This document shows positions 1-10,284 of a DNA stretch of 64,000 nt, piece by piece; within the stretch, counting starts at the first letter, position 1; every line of letters begins with the position of its first letter. The translations under genes were made by a program, and so were the position numbers. The notes beneath the pieces were generated by a model. That model was not told where the DNA came from and searched no databases. It was given only the letters and a program-made list of their open reading frames with translations. The stretch lies in contig CM055613.1 in the NCBI GenBank assembly GCA_029379385.1, positions 17,688,001 to 17,752,000 on the forward strand, written 5' to 3'. This stretch comes from Quillaja saponaria. Taxonomy: Eukaryota > Streptophyta > Magnoliopsida > Fabales > Quillajaceae.

Positions 1-1021
1 ATTTCAAAACTGGATTGAGGATTGAAATCATCATTCCAACTTAAGTTGCAGTTATAAAATTCAACAACATTTTCAAAAGCCATCAGCTGATTGATATAAG
101 CATGATTATTGATTAAAAGTTTAAAAAAATTCAGAAATCTTCATTTCCATAATAGTTGGGTTGGACTGGAGTGCTGGACCAAGTCTCCCCTAACAGTCAA
201 AATCTAGTGAATTAGTAGACTGACATGTTCACAGATACAAAACTGGGTATTTTTGTTAAAATCTTACTGTAACAGAAAAATATATTTTACAAGTTAACAA
301 ACAATTCTAATATTTTTGAATGAAAACTATTTGTGAGAAATACGGTCACCCATGTCACGCATCACGGACAAATTACAGCTAACATAAGAAAATGCTGACT
401 GGCCCCACAAGATCTCACTGTTCTGGATATGACAGCTAGCTTCCACCATACTACAGAAAATCCAAATGAAAATCCTTCCACAGAAATAATTACTTCAACA
501 CTATTGCATCATGTTGAGCCAACCTCGCTAGGCGCTAGAAAGGAGACTGTTTAAGAAAAATCTATATAATATTAAAAAAATTAAATATCACTTTTTTAGA
601 ACAGAGTGAAGTCTTTCTGTAAAGCATTAATACCCTTTTGAGATCTCTTAGACTCGGGGATCAAATCCCAAATAACCATTTTTTTCTACATGTACTACGT
701 CGATAATATTCAGTGGCATTTCCGTCAATTCAGTGTCAACAAAGTCAAACGTGACTGTGAGCCTTCGTGAATCTTGGGTGACCATGACAATCAACATTCA
801 GACCACCTAGACCTCTTCTATGTCCAGAAGAAGTTAAAAGGACAAAATTACCATTAAAGCCCAAACCAAATTATGACACAAACCAATTTAAGAAGGACAA
901 ATCCGACATTCCACTTAGAAATACCAATTTGTCCAAACCGAATACAAACAGCTATACTGCGAGCCTTTTTGGTTTCTGTGGGTGCCAATGAAATAAAGTG
1001 AAAAAGACGAAAAAACCGTAC
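1..1021 (-). other. First intron of the bHLH128-like gene (partial)
   Basis: This region follows the exon-1 donor at 1021/1020 on the minus strand. It shows no second exon with bHLH128 family similarity and no bHLH helix motifs. It is read as intron 1 continuing past the window edge. Short open frames here overlap the exon antisense or are non-coding. Confidence 0.55.
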
Positions 1022-1472
1022 CATTATTATCAGCAGTATTAGCGAGATGGCTAAGGAAACCAGCAGGTGAGCTTCTCTGACGGACCAAAGCCGACGCAGC
1101 GGAGGAGGAAGAAGAAGGAGATCCACCGTTATTAATACCAATACCAATGGTTTTTAAATTACTAGCCGCGGTTGCGAAATTTCCTACTGATGTATCACTT
1201 AAACCATACGATCTCTGTAAACCGCCTTTGGGTTCTTTTGGATCGGAGGATGAGTTGACTTTACAAGTTGACTCAGAAGTGATGGAAGATGAGTCTCCAG
1301 TAAAGTAGTGGCCTATAAGAGAGCGTGATCTGATATCTGAGAAGTCACGCTCAGCTCCGATGACAGCATCGACGGCGGTAGTTAGGAGAGAGCCCGGCGC
1401 GGAACCGTAGCGTGTCAACCCGCTTTGGCCCATAGATTTTTGTGATGATGCGGGTGAGGAATATGGGTACAT
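1022..1472 (-). CDS. bHLH128: bHLH128-like transcription factor, first coding exon (partial gene)
   Basis: The open frame starts MYPYSS and runs about 150 residues to a splice donor (AATG|GTACGG read on the minus strand), so the end at 1022 is an exon end. It carries the N-terminal signatures of the bHLH128/129/130 clade: RYGSAPGSLLTTAVD, then VIGAERDFSDIRSRS, IGHYFTGDSSS, STCKVNSSSDP, a QRSYG block and the conserved RQRSSPAGFLSHLA near the end. Family members are nuclear DNA-binding proteins that bind E-boxes; relatives (FBH group) activate CONSTANS in Arabidopsis. The bHLH domain lies in later exons to the left of the window edge, so binding residues cannot be inspected. The upstream 150 bp is purine-rich and looks like a 5' UTR. 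No stop or frameshift is seen. This is the best-preserved cellular gene segment here. Orthology to bHLH128 rather than a sister is inferred. Confidence 0.85.
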
Positions 1473-1631
1473 GTGGATGAACTTAGTTGAGCGAAGTGAG
1501 AATTATAAGGATTGAATCAGAGAGAGAAGGAAGGGAGGGATTGGATGGAAAATTGAAATAGAAGAGAAAGTTGATTTTAGAAAAGGAGATGCGTCGCTAG
1601 GGACAAGTATAGTAGTGATGATTACATTACC

Positions 1632-1715
1632 CGTAGGTGACATAGAATTGCGTCACCTGCGTATAGTTACAGGTGCAGAGCACAACACCGATTAAAGAAT
1701 GTTTTTCACCACGTG
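1632..1715. promoter_or_regulatory. E-box/G-box cluster upstream of the bHLH128-like gene
   Basis: About 160-240 bp upstream of the start codon there is an imperfect inverted repeat, CGTAGGTGAC (1632-1641) and GTCACCTGCG (1652-1661), with one mismatch and a 10 bp spacer. It contains CACCTG E-boxes, with a further CAGGTG at 1670-1675. A perfect G-box CACGTG lies at 1710-1715. These are bHLH/bZIP-type binding sites, so auto-regulation is possible, but that is inference. Confidence 0.4.
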
Positions 1716-1895
1716 CATGTATGTATTATCTTTTCCTATTTGGGCAAATGACCGATAAATCCGATGGCTGAGAAGTTTGTTCACTGACATTTTTGCCCTT
1801 ACTTTTTTCTGGATTCTTCAATTGACACTTATACCCCTTACCTTATGAGAATGACTTTGCTTGCCAACATTCTTACTGTTTAACTCTTACCAACT

Positions 1896-2103
1896 GCTAA
1901 TCTCATTTGCATGGAGAAGATTTTAGGCATTGGAAAGGACAGGGGGGAGAAGAATGTATAAAACATTTATCTCTTCCAATTTTGTACAAATATACCTATA
2001 TTATTTTTATTGAAAGTAAATTACACTTGCCTCATTGCTAATCTCATTTGCATGGAGAAGATTTGAAGGATTGAAAAGGAGAGGGGAGAAGAATGTACAT
2101 TTT
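1896..2103. repeat. Direct repeat, two ~65 bp copies 141 bp apart
   Basis: The block beginning GCTAATCTCATTTGCATGG occurs at 1896-1960 and again at 2037-2103, followed in both by a purine-rich GAGGGGAGAAGAATGTA tail. It is a local duplication in the intergenic region. No gene is associated with it. Confidence 0.7.
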
Positions 2104-2302
2104 CTTTAATTTGAAAGTTTCTTTTTTCAATGGATGAAGAAGAATGAAATGGAACAAGTATTTCTCCAAACTCAGTTTTTTTTTTTTTTTTTTGTTTACC
2201 TCTAAACTAGGAGGATTTTAATATAAAGAGTAAGATATAGTATAATTTATGTAGTAAAAAAAAAATATATACATATTATTTTTATTAAGAGTAAAGCATA
2301 TT

Positions 2303-2638
2303 GGCCTTAAGGGATACAACTTTGAGATGGTTCACCTGAGTCTAGTTTAGTCGATCTTCAATTTTGACCAACTAGCATCATCCTTTAAAAGACACTTTAT
2401 GATTAACAAGAAGCAGTAGAAGGATAACTCAAACTTTCTAACAATTAAGCAGGGTGAGCAAACCAGAGATGCCAGACCAGGTAATGTGCAGAGCATTTTC
2501 TTCGGCCTTGAGAGATACAACTCAAAGATTGGTCGCTTGAGTCCAATTCGGTAAATCTCCAATTTTGACCACCTAGCATAATCCTTTACAAGGCTCTTTG
2601 TAGAATGATGCTTCAAACTTTCTAACAATTAAGCAGGG
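2303..2638. repeat. Direct repeat, two ~130-150 bp copies
   Basis: Copy 1 (2303-2454) and copy 2 (2514-2638) share GGCCTT.AG.GATACAACT at the start, a central CAATTTTGACCA.CTAGCAT and the ending CTTTCTAACAATTAAGCAGGG. They sit just before the Gypsy gag remnant and may belong to that element. Copy 1 has an extra internal stretch. Confidence 0.65.
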
Positions 2639-2689
2639 ATATCGAGAGTAGTTGAAGGAGTTAATGGCCAAGTTGAATACTGTGTGCTA

Positions 2690-3465
2690 GAGGTAATGGA
2701 TGCTAACCCTAGGTGGTGATGAAAACCTTGAAAGCCGGTCTGAGAAATTTCCAAATCCGATATAAACTCAATAAGAGGACCTCAAATACGGTAGAATTTA
2801 TGAACGGCAAAGGAATATATCAATGCAGAAGAAGCTATAGCAGATCAGGAGTTCTAGTATGAGAGGAGGCGAAGACACTCTCCTGGTCATTAACCACCCT
2901 CGATGTAAGGACTCCCTAAGATCAGATAGGAGACAAAACCCCTCTGAGACCCATATATGATAACTACAAAGTTTTGAATATGCCCCAATTCACAGTTCTT
3001 ATGGCAATGGAGTGAAAGGATTATGTCAGTTGGTAGCTAGTGCAGAAGAGAAAACTTTTTAGCTGAAATGACAATAAGTATTATGCTTTCACAGGGATAA
3101 TGGACACATGACCGATGAATGTTGGACATTTAGAGAAGAAATTGAAACACTAATGGTAGGGCTACCTTAAAAAGCATACTTAAGAAATGAAGGTGAGAAG
3201 GGATTAGAATGGAGGAAGTCGAAGTGGTAGGCGAAAAGGAAGGTAGGACGAGCGAAGATCGGTTAGGAAGAAAGTTAGAGTTCATAAGGGACAACCGAGA
3301 GCTCAAGCTAGAAAAGAAGAACCCCACCATTGCCACCATCTATAACATATTCTGTAGGATTACGGCTGGTAGGAAATTTGATCGGGAACATACTGGTAGA
3401 ACATCCGATTGGGCATATAACAACTATACAAGAGCACCACCATGCATTACCAATTATAACTAACC
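2690..3465 (+). pseudogene. Ty3/Gypsy (Tat/Athila-type) gag remnant
   Basis: Translation in shifting frames gives the order expected for Gypsy gag: a KAGLRNFQI block, an EYINAEEAIAD helix (around 2810-2850), a histidine-containing DNGHMTDECWTFREEIETL segment at about 3090-3160, and a C-terminal TIYNIFCRITAGRKF block near 3330-3380. The last corresponds to the conserved TIFGG..AGG motif of this lineage. Many stops and frameshifts show it is dead. No reverse transcriptase follows; the sequence runs directly into a Copia LTR fragment, so the element is truncated. Lineage is assigned from motif order only. Confidence 0.65.
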
Positions 3466-3534
3466 CTAATAAGGATTTGGATCAAATTAGAACCAACCCT
3501 AGCACATGTCCACCACCCCTAGGATATAAACAAG

Positions 3535-4112
3535 GGAATTCGGCTTAGAGGAATAAGAGGAAAAGACAACAACAATTTGGTGTTTGGTTTTGGAAGCAAG
3601 AAGAGTTCTTGCTTAATAAATCACTATAATCGAGTTCCTCTTCCTCCAAAGCAAAGGTGTTTTGCTTACTTCAAGATCCTCTTCCTCCATTAAAGATTCA
3701 ACCAAGTCGAAGTCACCAAGTATCATAAGGGTTGTATCTCCATCTCCTTTAACTTCAGAGAAAGGTTTATGAAGCTTTTCCTAAAAGTTCTTAATCTAAT
3801 TAATTGTGTAAACTATTTCATTAGAGGCTAGACATTTGAATAACTTGCTAATACGTTGATTGGATTTTGTGTGTTTGGTTAAGAGTAATGCTTTGTGAAA
3901 CCAAGAAGAAGACTTCAAGCATCCCTACTAAATAATCAAACTAAATGCATCAAAGGAAAGAAGCTTTAAAGGTTAGTATTCTAATCTAGGCTTTTATTAC
4001 ATGTATGATTATAAATTACAAACTAAGTTTCCTATTGTATGAAAATTTTTATTTATTCCATTGTGTTGCAAATGAGGCATCCTACTCGATTTTTCCAACA
4101 ATTTGCCAAAAA
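3535..4112 (+). mobile_element. Ty1/Copia-type LTR fragment (copy 1)
   Basis: This stretch aligns by eye over most of its length with 21975-22530. Both share GAAGAGTTCTTG, AAGCAAAGGTGT..TTGCTTCAAGAT, GAAAGGTTTATGAA..TTTTC, CATTAGAGGCTA, CTAATACRTTGAT and an identical-style end, TTTTTCC.AACA. The terminal CCAACA/CCTAACA after an A/T stretch is typical of Copia LTR 3' ends. The 5' part present in copy 2 is missing here because the Gypsy remnant abuts it. Confidence 0.6.
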
Positions 4113-5320
4113 AACCTATAACGCTTTCATTACCTAAGTTGTAACTGGGTTGCGATCATGGAGTGTTCACTTGAGAATGAGTGTTGAATGGGTTAGAAAG
4201 ATTTGAATTTGGATGGAAGTGATGATGGTGCATAATTTCAAGAATGAGGACCTTTGAGTTAATCTGAAAAGCTTATCTATTTAAGAGTTTGATGGGAGAA
4301 AATAGGAGAGGAAAAATGTCACTTATCTTTTAAGAGTTAAAAAAAATGAACGGAGATGAAAGTAGAAGATAATGTACTTTTTATTTATTTTTTATTTTTA
4401 TGGGAGATAAGTGACAAGGGAAGGAGATGGCATGTTCTTGCATATTTTTAAAATTTTTCCCTTAATATATTTTATTTGAATAGTAGTATGTATTTAGTAA
4501 AAGAATACACTCCTCTCCCTCAAGATTTATTAAAACAATACTAAGATCTAAATTTTGGGGGAATATGATAGTCTCATCCCTTGGATGGATGAAAAACTAA
4601 TGGTAATAAAAAATATCAAAAATTATAATTTTATCTTCAAAGTACCAAAGTGTTATATTTTTAGTTATTTTCTTTTCTTTTAAACGAGTCTAAAATAAAA
4701 ACTTGTATTTTGTAAAAATAAAAGTTAAACAAGTGATATATAAATCTAGTCCTAATTTTTTTATTAGAGAAAAAAAAATTATTGTGAAACGAAAGGATGA
4801 GAATATCTTTTTTTTTTATTTTTATTTCTTTCATTAATGATTATGTCAATTTTTTTTATATTATTTTTTTGTAATTTATATTATATATTGTTTTTGAAAA
4901 AACATTACTATTTAATTATATTTTGAACTTCAAACATTTTTTAAAAATAAAAAGATGAAAGTGGTAAATAACTATTTTATTTTACTGTTAAGGACTTATT
5001 TGAAAAAAAAAAAAAAACTTAAAGTTATGACTTATTTGTCTTGACTTTATTTATGAATTTTTAGAGGTATCATAAGTTTTTTTTTTCTTCTTTGAGGTAT
5101 CGCTAAGAAATACTATTTTATTATTTATATATATGTAAACTATTTTATTAGAAATAATAAATTAAAATTTAAAAAAAGAGAGTTTAAGTTTAACATAATG
5201 TGTTGATATCAAGAAAAATAAGTAAAAGTGGAGAGTAATATAGAAAGGATGTGAAACCAATAACGAAGTCGTTTATGTCTATCAACCCGTGGTACAGTTC
5301 CAGTGTGGGCATCCTCATTT
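4113..5320. other. AT-rich intergenic stretch, no gene seen
   Basis: The stretch has long A- and T-runs, and a purine-rich part at 4290-4440 with AGGAGAGGAAAAATG-type sequence. No open frame with recognisable similarity and no clear transposon ends were found. Confidence 0.6.
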
Positions 5321-5324
5321 CATG

Positions 5325-5432
5325 TGGAGGATTCCATGTGTCAGGCTAGCTATACATGCAATTACTTGAGCTGAAGTGCCACATGTCATCATGTGACTAG
5401 GTTGTGTCATATGTGGTATTATCAAAGGCCAT
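5325..5432 (+). repeat. Dispersed repeat fragment shared with 54848-54945
   Basis: Both copies read CCA.GTGTCAGGCT followed by CATGCA.TTACTTGAG, GTGCCA.ATGTC and CATGTGA.T.GG in the same order. They are two pieces of one dispersed element of unknown class, 49 kb apart in the same orientation. Confidence 0.55.
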
Positions 5433-5808
5433 TCAATATAAACAATCAGTAATGTAGGCAATAAAATTGATAAGTACTTACTAATTGTTCAAAACTTTTG
5501 GGCTTGATGAAGTGATTTACATATCATCACATGTGGAGTGTAACTTCACTCAACAATTCATAACAAAAACAATAAAAATGTGAAGTTTGGGAAAACTAAG
5601 CTTGGGAATCCTAGTTTGAAAAATTATATATATATATATATATATATATTTTTTCACTATCCCGCATTGTTAATATTCAAACAAGTTCAGTGTCAAACTG
5701 AGTATAAACATTTATATATGCAGAACGTTTATTGGGATAGAGTAGAGGATAAGAATACCTCTGAATTAATACAGTTTTTAGCTTTGATAACCCTATATCA
5801 ATACATAT
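5433..5808. other. Intergenic, with (TA)n tract
   Basis: It contains a (TA)n microsatellite at about 5625-5650. The open frame across it is a by-product of the TA repeat. Nothing else is supported. Confidence 0.5.
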
Positions 5809-5978
5809 TTAAGGATGATTAATCTTGTTCTTATGTGTGGCAATGCAATCAGAATAACATGCACCCATACAATGCTTAAACTTGGCACTAGCTTCTGGTC
5901 ATTTTCAGAAATAACTAGCAATAATATTATTATATGCACCATTATTGTCATTAATGTTATTTTGAATTTCTTCTTCAT
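5809..5978 (-). pseudogene. Small secreted Cys-rich peptide, copy 1 (frameshifted)
   Basis: The start at 5978 opens a typical signal peptide (MKKKFKIT followed by a hydrophobic stretch IMVHIIILLLVIS). A frame change near residue 30 is needed to reach the mature part, which reads EASAKFKHCMGACYSDCIAT..KNKINHP and stops at 5809-5811. The mature part has a C-x3-C-x3-C core (CMGACYSDC) nearly identical to the copy at 7.8 kb (CMAACYVDC). The region just upstream of the start (about 5985-6150) matches the upstream regions of the 7.8 and 16.8 kb copies, so this is a tandem gene family. Spacing resembles thionin-like, defensin-like or Ole e 6-type plant peptides but no family is assigned. The first Cys pair seen in copy 2 is missing, so it is probably non-functional. 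Confidence 0.5.
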
Positions 5979-6496
5979 ACTATAATTTATTGCACAATCA
6001 TTTATGATTTGGACAAATAAAATATTAGATTAGTGAATTTTCAAGATATATGGTAATAATAAAATTAATGCTATTTGCCTCTTGTTTACATTCATGTGAA
6101 ATATATGACAAAAGTTTTGTAGCGTTTTAATAAATTAATAATCAGAGAGTGTTATGTTAATTCTAGTCAATTAAATATCCCTATCAAAGGATTTTATAAA
6201 CAAAAGTGATACAATTGAAATATCTTTATGAATGAATTTCACATAAGTATATATTATCAACATCAAGGAAAAGGGTTCAGGGTTCAAATGAAAAGATAAA
6301 GATCAAAATTAATGGAGAAAGAATATAAACATATTTTTGAGATAAGAAAATTAACTATAAAGTATGAATAAATTATATAATGTATTAGCATATTTATTAT
6401 TATCAGATATGGGGGAAAAATTATAATATTATTTCCTAATACTATAAAAGCCTACTAGCAAGATAATCTTAAATTAATTATATGATGTCCTCCTTA

Positions 6497-7108
6497 TGAG
6501 TATGTTTGGAATCACAAAAATTATGAAAATCAATTTATTCTAAATTAATTTTAATTAAAATTTTCTGTTTGGTATCTATTTTTTATGAGAATTCAATTCA
6601 TTCTAAATCATGCTTATATAACATTTTTTTCATTTTTGAATTCTTATAAAAATTTATATGATTTGTCAAGAATTCAATTAAATTAAATTAAAAAGACATA
6701 TATATCCTTTATTTTACCTCTCCTAACATCCACATCTCAAAAAGCATAACCCCTCCTTCTTCTTCCTACCCCATTTATCAACTCATCTCATCTCTTTCCT
6801 TATCCCCTTCCCCTCATTTCTCTTCCCTCCTTATCATGTATTAGACATGTACCAATGATATAAGTTGCTTTTGTAGAAAAGAATAACCTTTATTAATGCA
6901 AGGGTAATTTTGTAAAAGTATTAAAATGAATTGAATTGTATTAGTTATAATATTATCCAAATAATATAATTCAATTTAATTTATTCGAATTCTATTACAA
7001 GATGATTTATTCCAAACATTGACAAATAATTTAAATTGAATTAATTGAAATGAAATGAGTTGAATTGAACTCTCACATGAATTTATTTCAAATAAATCCA
7101 AACTCATC
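6497..7108. mobile_element. PIF/Harbinger-like MITE, ~610 bp
   Basis: The left end reads TGAGTATGTTTGGAAT and the right end, inverted, GATGAGTTTGGATT. Both are flanked by TTA (6494-6496 and 7109-7111), the usual 3 bp Harbinger target. The interior is AT-rich with a pyrimidine-rich block at 6715-6835 and no coding capacity. The TIRs are imperfect, so the class is inferred from ends and target size. Confidence 0.45.
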
Positions 7109-7377
7109 TTATAGGAAATACTAAACTTAAATGAGCCATTACAGATCAAAGAGTTTGATTAATTTGGTTAACTGTAATTATTTTCATAGCTGACTACATA
7201 TATATATATATAGCCATTAAAATTTCACAAATAAAGAGGAAAACATGCAGAGAAAGAAAGAATCAATAACCTACTAAAAATAATTGCCGAACAAATCTAA
7301 TAAAAAGAAACTAACATTAAGCTAAAAGATATAAGTATATTTTTTTCTTGTTACATATATAATACACGAAGAAGATT

Positions 7378-7570
7378 CACTATAAGAAAATTGGGTTAGT
7401 GATTATGAAAACATTGTCACTAAATTTTTTTTGTGACGAGTGTGTCGTCATGTATGCTTCGTCATTAACAAATTGTTACATTAATAGTTACATATATAAT
7501 ACACGAAGAAGTTTAGTGTGACCGACAATTGTAGTCACTGCAACTATATCACCAAATGAGCTTTCCATAG
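7378..7570 (+). mobile_element. CACTA-type terminal fragment
   Basis: It begins CACTATAAGAAAATTGG, close to the CACTACAAGAAA consensus, and is followed by short internal repeats (GTGAT, GTCACTAA, GTGACGAGTGTG). No opposite end was found. A 25 bp sequence, GTTACATATATAATACACGA and following, is directly repeated at 7350-7374 and 7487-7511. Confidence 0.4.
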
Positions 7571-7800
7571 AAACCGCATTTGAGTTGCGTTTCGCATTGC
7601 TATGATTTCATATTGTGAGCACAATAATACTTTAAATTGAATTTATTTATTTAAGTCATAGTATATGATTGTCAAATTAGTAGTTACAACAACCAATGAT
7701 TTGTCAGTAAATTAAGTCTTAATTCTTAACGTAAAATAATAAAGTTGAAAAACTAGTTAAATAAATATACATATTAAACTAAGGACGATTAATCTTGTTC

Positions 7801-8105
7801 TTACATATGTGTGGAAATGCAATCAACATAACATGCAGCCATACAGCTATTGTAGTTTCCATTTATGGGCAAGTGTATAAATTCTTTGCATTTTTCAGGG
7901 CTCTCTGCAAAACAATCATTGACATTTTAAAATTTCTCATTATCACGAATTACATTGGAGAGAGAAATTGGCTTGGCAACTGTCCATCCAGAATTTAGAT
8001 GATCAACATTATCATAGTTTTCCCCAACAATATTTGCTACAAATACCAAATGTATTATAAGCACCAATAGTACTTCCATAAATGTTACTATAAGTTTCTT
8101 CTCCA
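7801..8105 (-). CDS. Small secreted Cys-rich peptide, copy 2 (best-preserved; intron uncertain)
   Basis: From the start at 8105 the frame encodes a strong signal peptide (MEKKLIVTF, then a hydrophobic run ending about residue 27 at VANIVG) and continues ENYDNVDHLNSG. The mature Cys-rich part lies in another frame: C-FAESPEK-C, then ..NGNYNS-CMAACYVDC-ISTHM and a stop at 7801-7803. That gives five cysteines spaced C-x6-C-x16-C-x3-C-x3-C. A good acceptor (TGATTGTTTTGCAG) precedes the second part, so one short intron between signal and mature exons is likely, as in many plant defensin-like genes; the donor is not settled. Related copies lie at 5.8 and 16.8 kb. Role unknown; by class it would be an apoplastic defence or reproductive signalling peptide. 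Confidence 0.5.
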
Positions 8106-8362
8106 TATATACTTTATAAATCTTGCTATAAAATAAAGATTCTTCGCATATTTATACTTAATATATTTCAAACCTTATGTTATAATAATATTTCTTTTAA
8201 ATAATATATTTAGATTTAGTGAATTTTGTCAAAATATGGTGATCATTGATAAATGACTTCTAATAAAATTGATTAATGCAAGTTGTCTCTTGTCTGTAGT
8301 CATGTGATATTATAAGAACATTCTTTTAGCATTTTAAATAATTAATTCGGCAATCTGCTAAG
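8106..8362 (-). promoter_or_regulatory. Conserved upstream region of the Cys-rich peptide family
   Basis: Blocks ATATTTAGATT..GTGA.TTTTG, ATATGGTGAT and AAGTTGTCTCTTGT recur at about 8205-8300, 16985-17105 and, more diverged, 6020-6085, each time just upstream of a peptide start. They show that promoters were duplicated with the genes. Confidence 0.4.
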
Positions 8363-9304
8363 CAGTGGCGGATCCATAATTTTTTGTCATTGGGGTGATG
8401 TGTTACACTATTTCTTTTTCATACATGCACATAATTTTATTTTTATATATATGCATACATTAATTTTATTTTATTTTTGCTGATTTATATGCTTGCTATT
8501 TTTTTTTTTTTTTTACAGTATATACCATAATATTTTACCATTTTATTCTATCATTTTTTCAATTATATAATTCTAAAAAAAATAAAAAATTGTAACATGA
8601 TATAATAAGAGGTCTTGCAACAATAAAATTTTCTATTATTAAAATATGATCCAATAAATTTTTTTACAACCCAAGCAAGATGTTGATGTGCTTTAGAAAC
8701 AAAATATATAGAGAATTCTTGTTAATTATTATTATTCTTTTATAAAAAAAATTGAGGTAAGATTTAATACTACCTAATTAATCAAATAATGAAACAACCG
8801 AGTGCATACAAAAATTAGAAACACATGTTTTGGAAGACCTTAGACATTTTAAAACTACTAAAACTAATATATGGTGAGAAAGGCTTACTTAAATTTTATT
8901 TTTTTTAATTATGTGTATATTAATGTATATGATTCCTAAAAAATAAAGTTGGCACTTTTTATTTTAATTTTTTTTTATACACAAATAAAATTATGAGAAT
9001 GTTACTCTTTCAAAATTAGTGAAATTCTTATTGAATTGAACTAGTAACCTGGGAAATAGTTTGATATGTTCTATAAAATAATTCAATAAGGAATTAGAAT
9101 TTTTTCTTTAATTTATAAAAATATATGAGGGTAAAAATTTTAAATCTAAAAAATTAGTGGGGGCATGAACTTTAAATTCAAATACCAGTGGATTAATTAA
9201 ACAAATTTCTTATAAATATTTTTTTGCCTATTATTAAAGACACTTCTGTAATTTCAATAGGGACAGCCGCCCCCAGACGCTACAAGGTAGATCCACCGGT
9301 GCTA
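8363..9304. mobile_element. Non-autonomous DNA transposon, ~940 bp, unclassified
   Basis: The left end CAGTGGCGGATCCA and the inverted right end TAGCACCGGTGGATCTA are partly complementary. CTAAG flanks both sides (8358-8362 and 9305-9309). The interior is AT-rich and has no coding frame. The GTGGCGGATCC start is common in plant repeats. A 5 bp duplication does not settle the superfamily. Confidence 0.45.
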
Positions 9305-9309
9305 CTAAG

Positions 9310-9572
9310 CACTAGTCCATGCAACTTATCATAGTTGGTGAAACTTTGGCATGTAGAGATGCAATTGGAGAAAAGTTGATGCGATTATCATTTGCTTCTA
9401 CATGTACTATAAAGAATACTGCTATTGTTCATATCATATTCTTCCTTACCTTTTATCTCTGAGATAATGAATAATTGAAGTGCAAATTGATCAAAATTTA
9501 TAGATACAGAACTAAAATTATCTAATTTGCATGCTCAATGGAATATTCAAAGCGTGTTAGTATGGTACATAC
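9310..9572 (-). other. Possible decayed Cys-rich peptide fragment
   Basis: Between two transposons, the minus strand reads AVFFIVHVEAND, a signal-peptide-like stretch, with NCISTCQSF in another frame that recalls the DCIST end of copy 2. This is weak and offered only because it lies in register with the tandem family. Confidence 0.2.
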
Positions 9573-10253
9573 TACTACCAGAAATTATCATATTTGTGTT
9601 TACAACAAAGCAAACTCAGAAAATACAAATGCGGATATAATATATTTGTGTCTGCAAATCGAGTTTCTGCATTCGCAAAAATGTAGATGCTAATAGGTTA
9701 ACAAATAAAAAATACAAACGTTGATACTTACCATGCAAACGCAGAAACTAACACATTTTGGTGCTATATACTGCGAATCAATCTACGCCATCCTTTTAAA
9801 ATATGCATCTGCCAAGGTAGACACTATTTTTTTTGTATTTGTGTCATTTTCAACATAAGTTATCAGCATCTACATTTAATTTGGTTGCATTTGCAAATTG
9901 GCAAACACAAATATTTTGAATTAGGTTATTTTCTACCGAATTTATATGCGTCTACATTATGCTCACACAACTATTATAATGTTACTTTTTTAAAAAATAT
10001 ATTCTTTTTTACTTTTGTCACTTAATGAACCTGCGTCTATAGTGACAGTTGCAGAAAGTCTTCCCAGTTTAAAACCCAAATCGTATCTCTTTCTTTTCCT
10101 TCCTTTTCTTTCCTCCATTGCTGCTCTGATATATAGATTTGCCACACCAACACCAGTCCTTGCTGCCGTCTGACCGTCCTAGCCCCTTGTCTATCCAGTC
10201 TTTGCCAGCTTCAGATCGAGAGGGAGTCACCATGCACCTGCAGTTATTATGTC

Positions 10254-10284
<31 letters not shown>

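Noticed and set aside
5580..5822. 80-residue open frame with a poly-Tyr/Ile run
   Set aside because: It is produced by the (TA)n microsatellite and T-run and overlaps the antisense of the peptide gene end.
7350..7511. CRISPR-like repeat pair
   Set aside because: Only two copies, in a plant nuclear context; better explained as a transposon-associated duplication.
5809..8105. Legume nodule-specific NCR peptides
   Set aside because: Cysteine spacing (C-x3-C-x3-C) does not fit the C-x5-C / C-x4-C NCR patterns and nothing else points to a legume.
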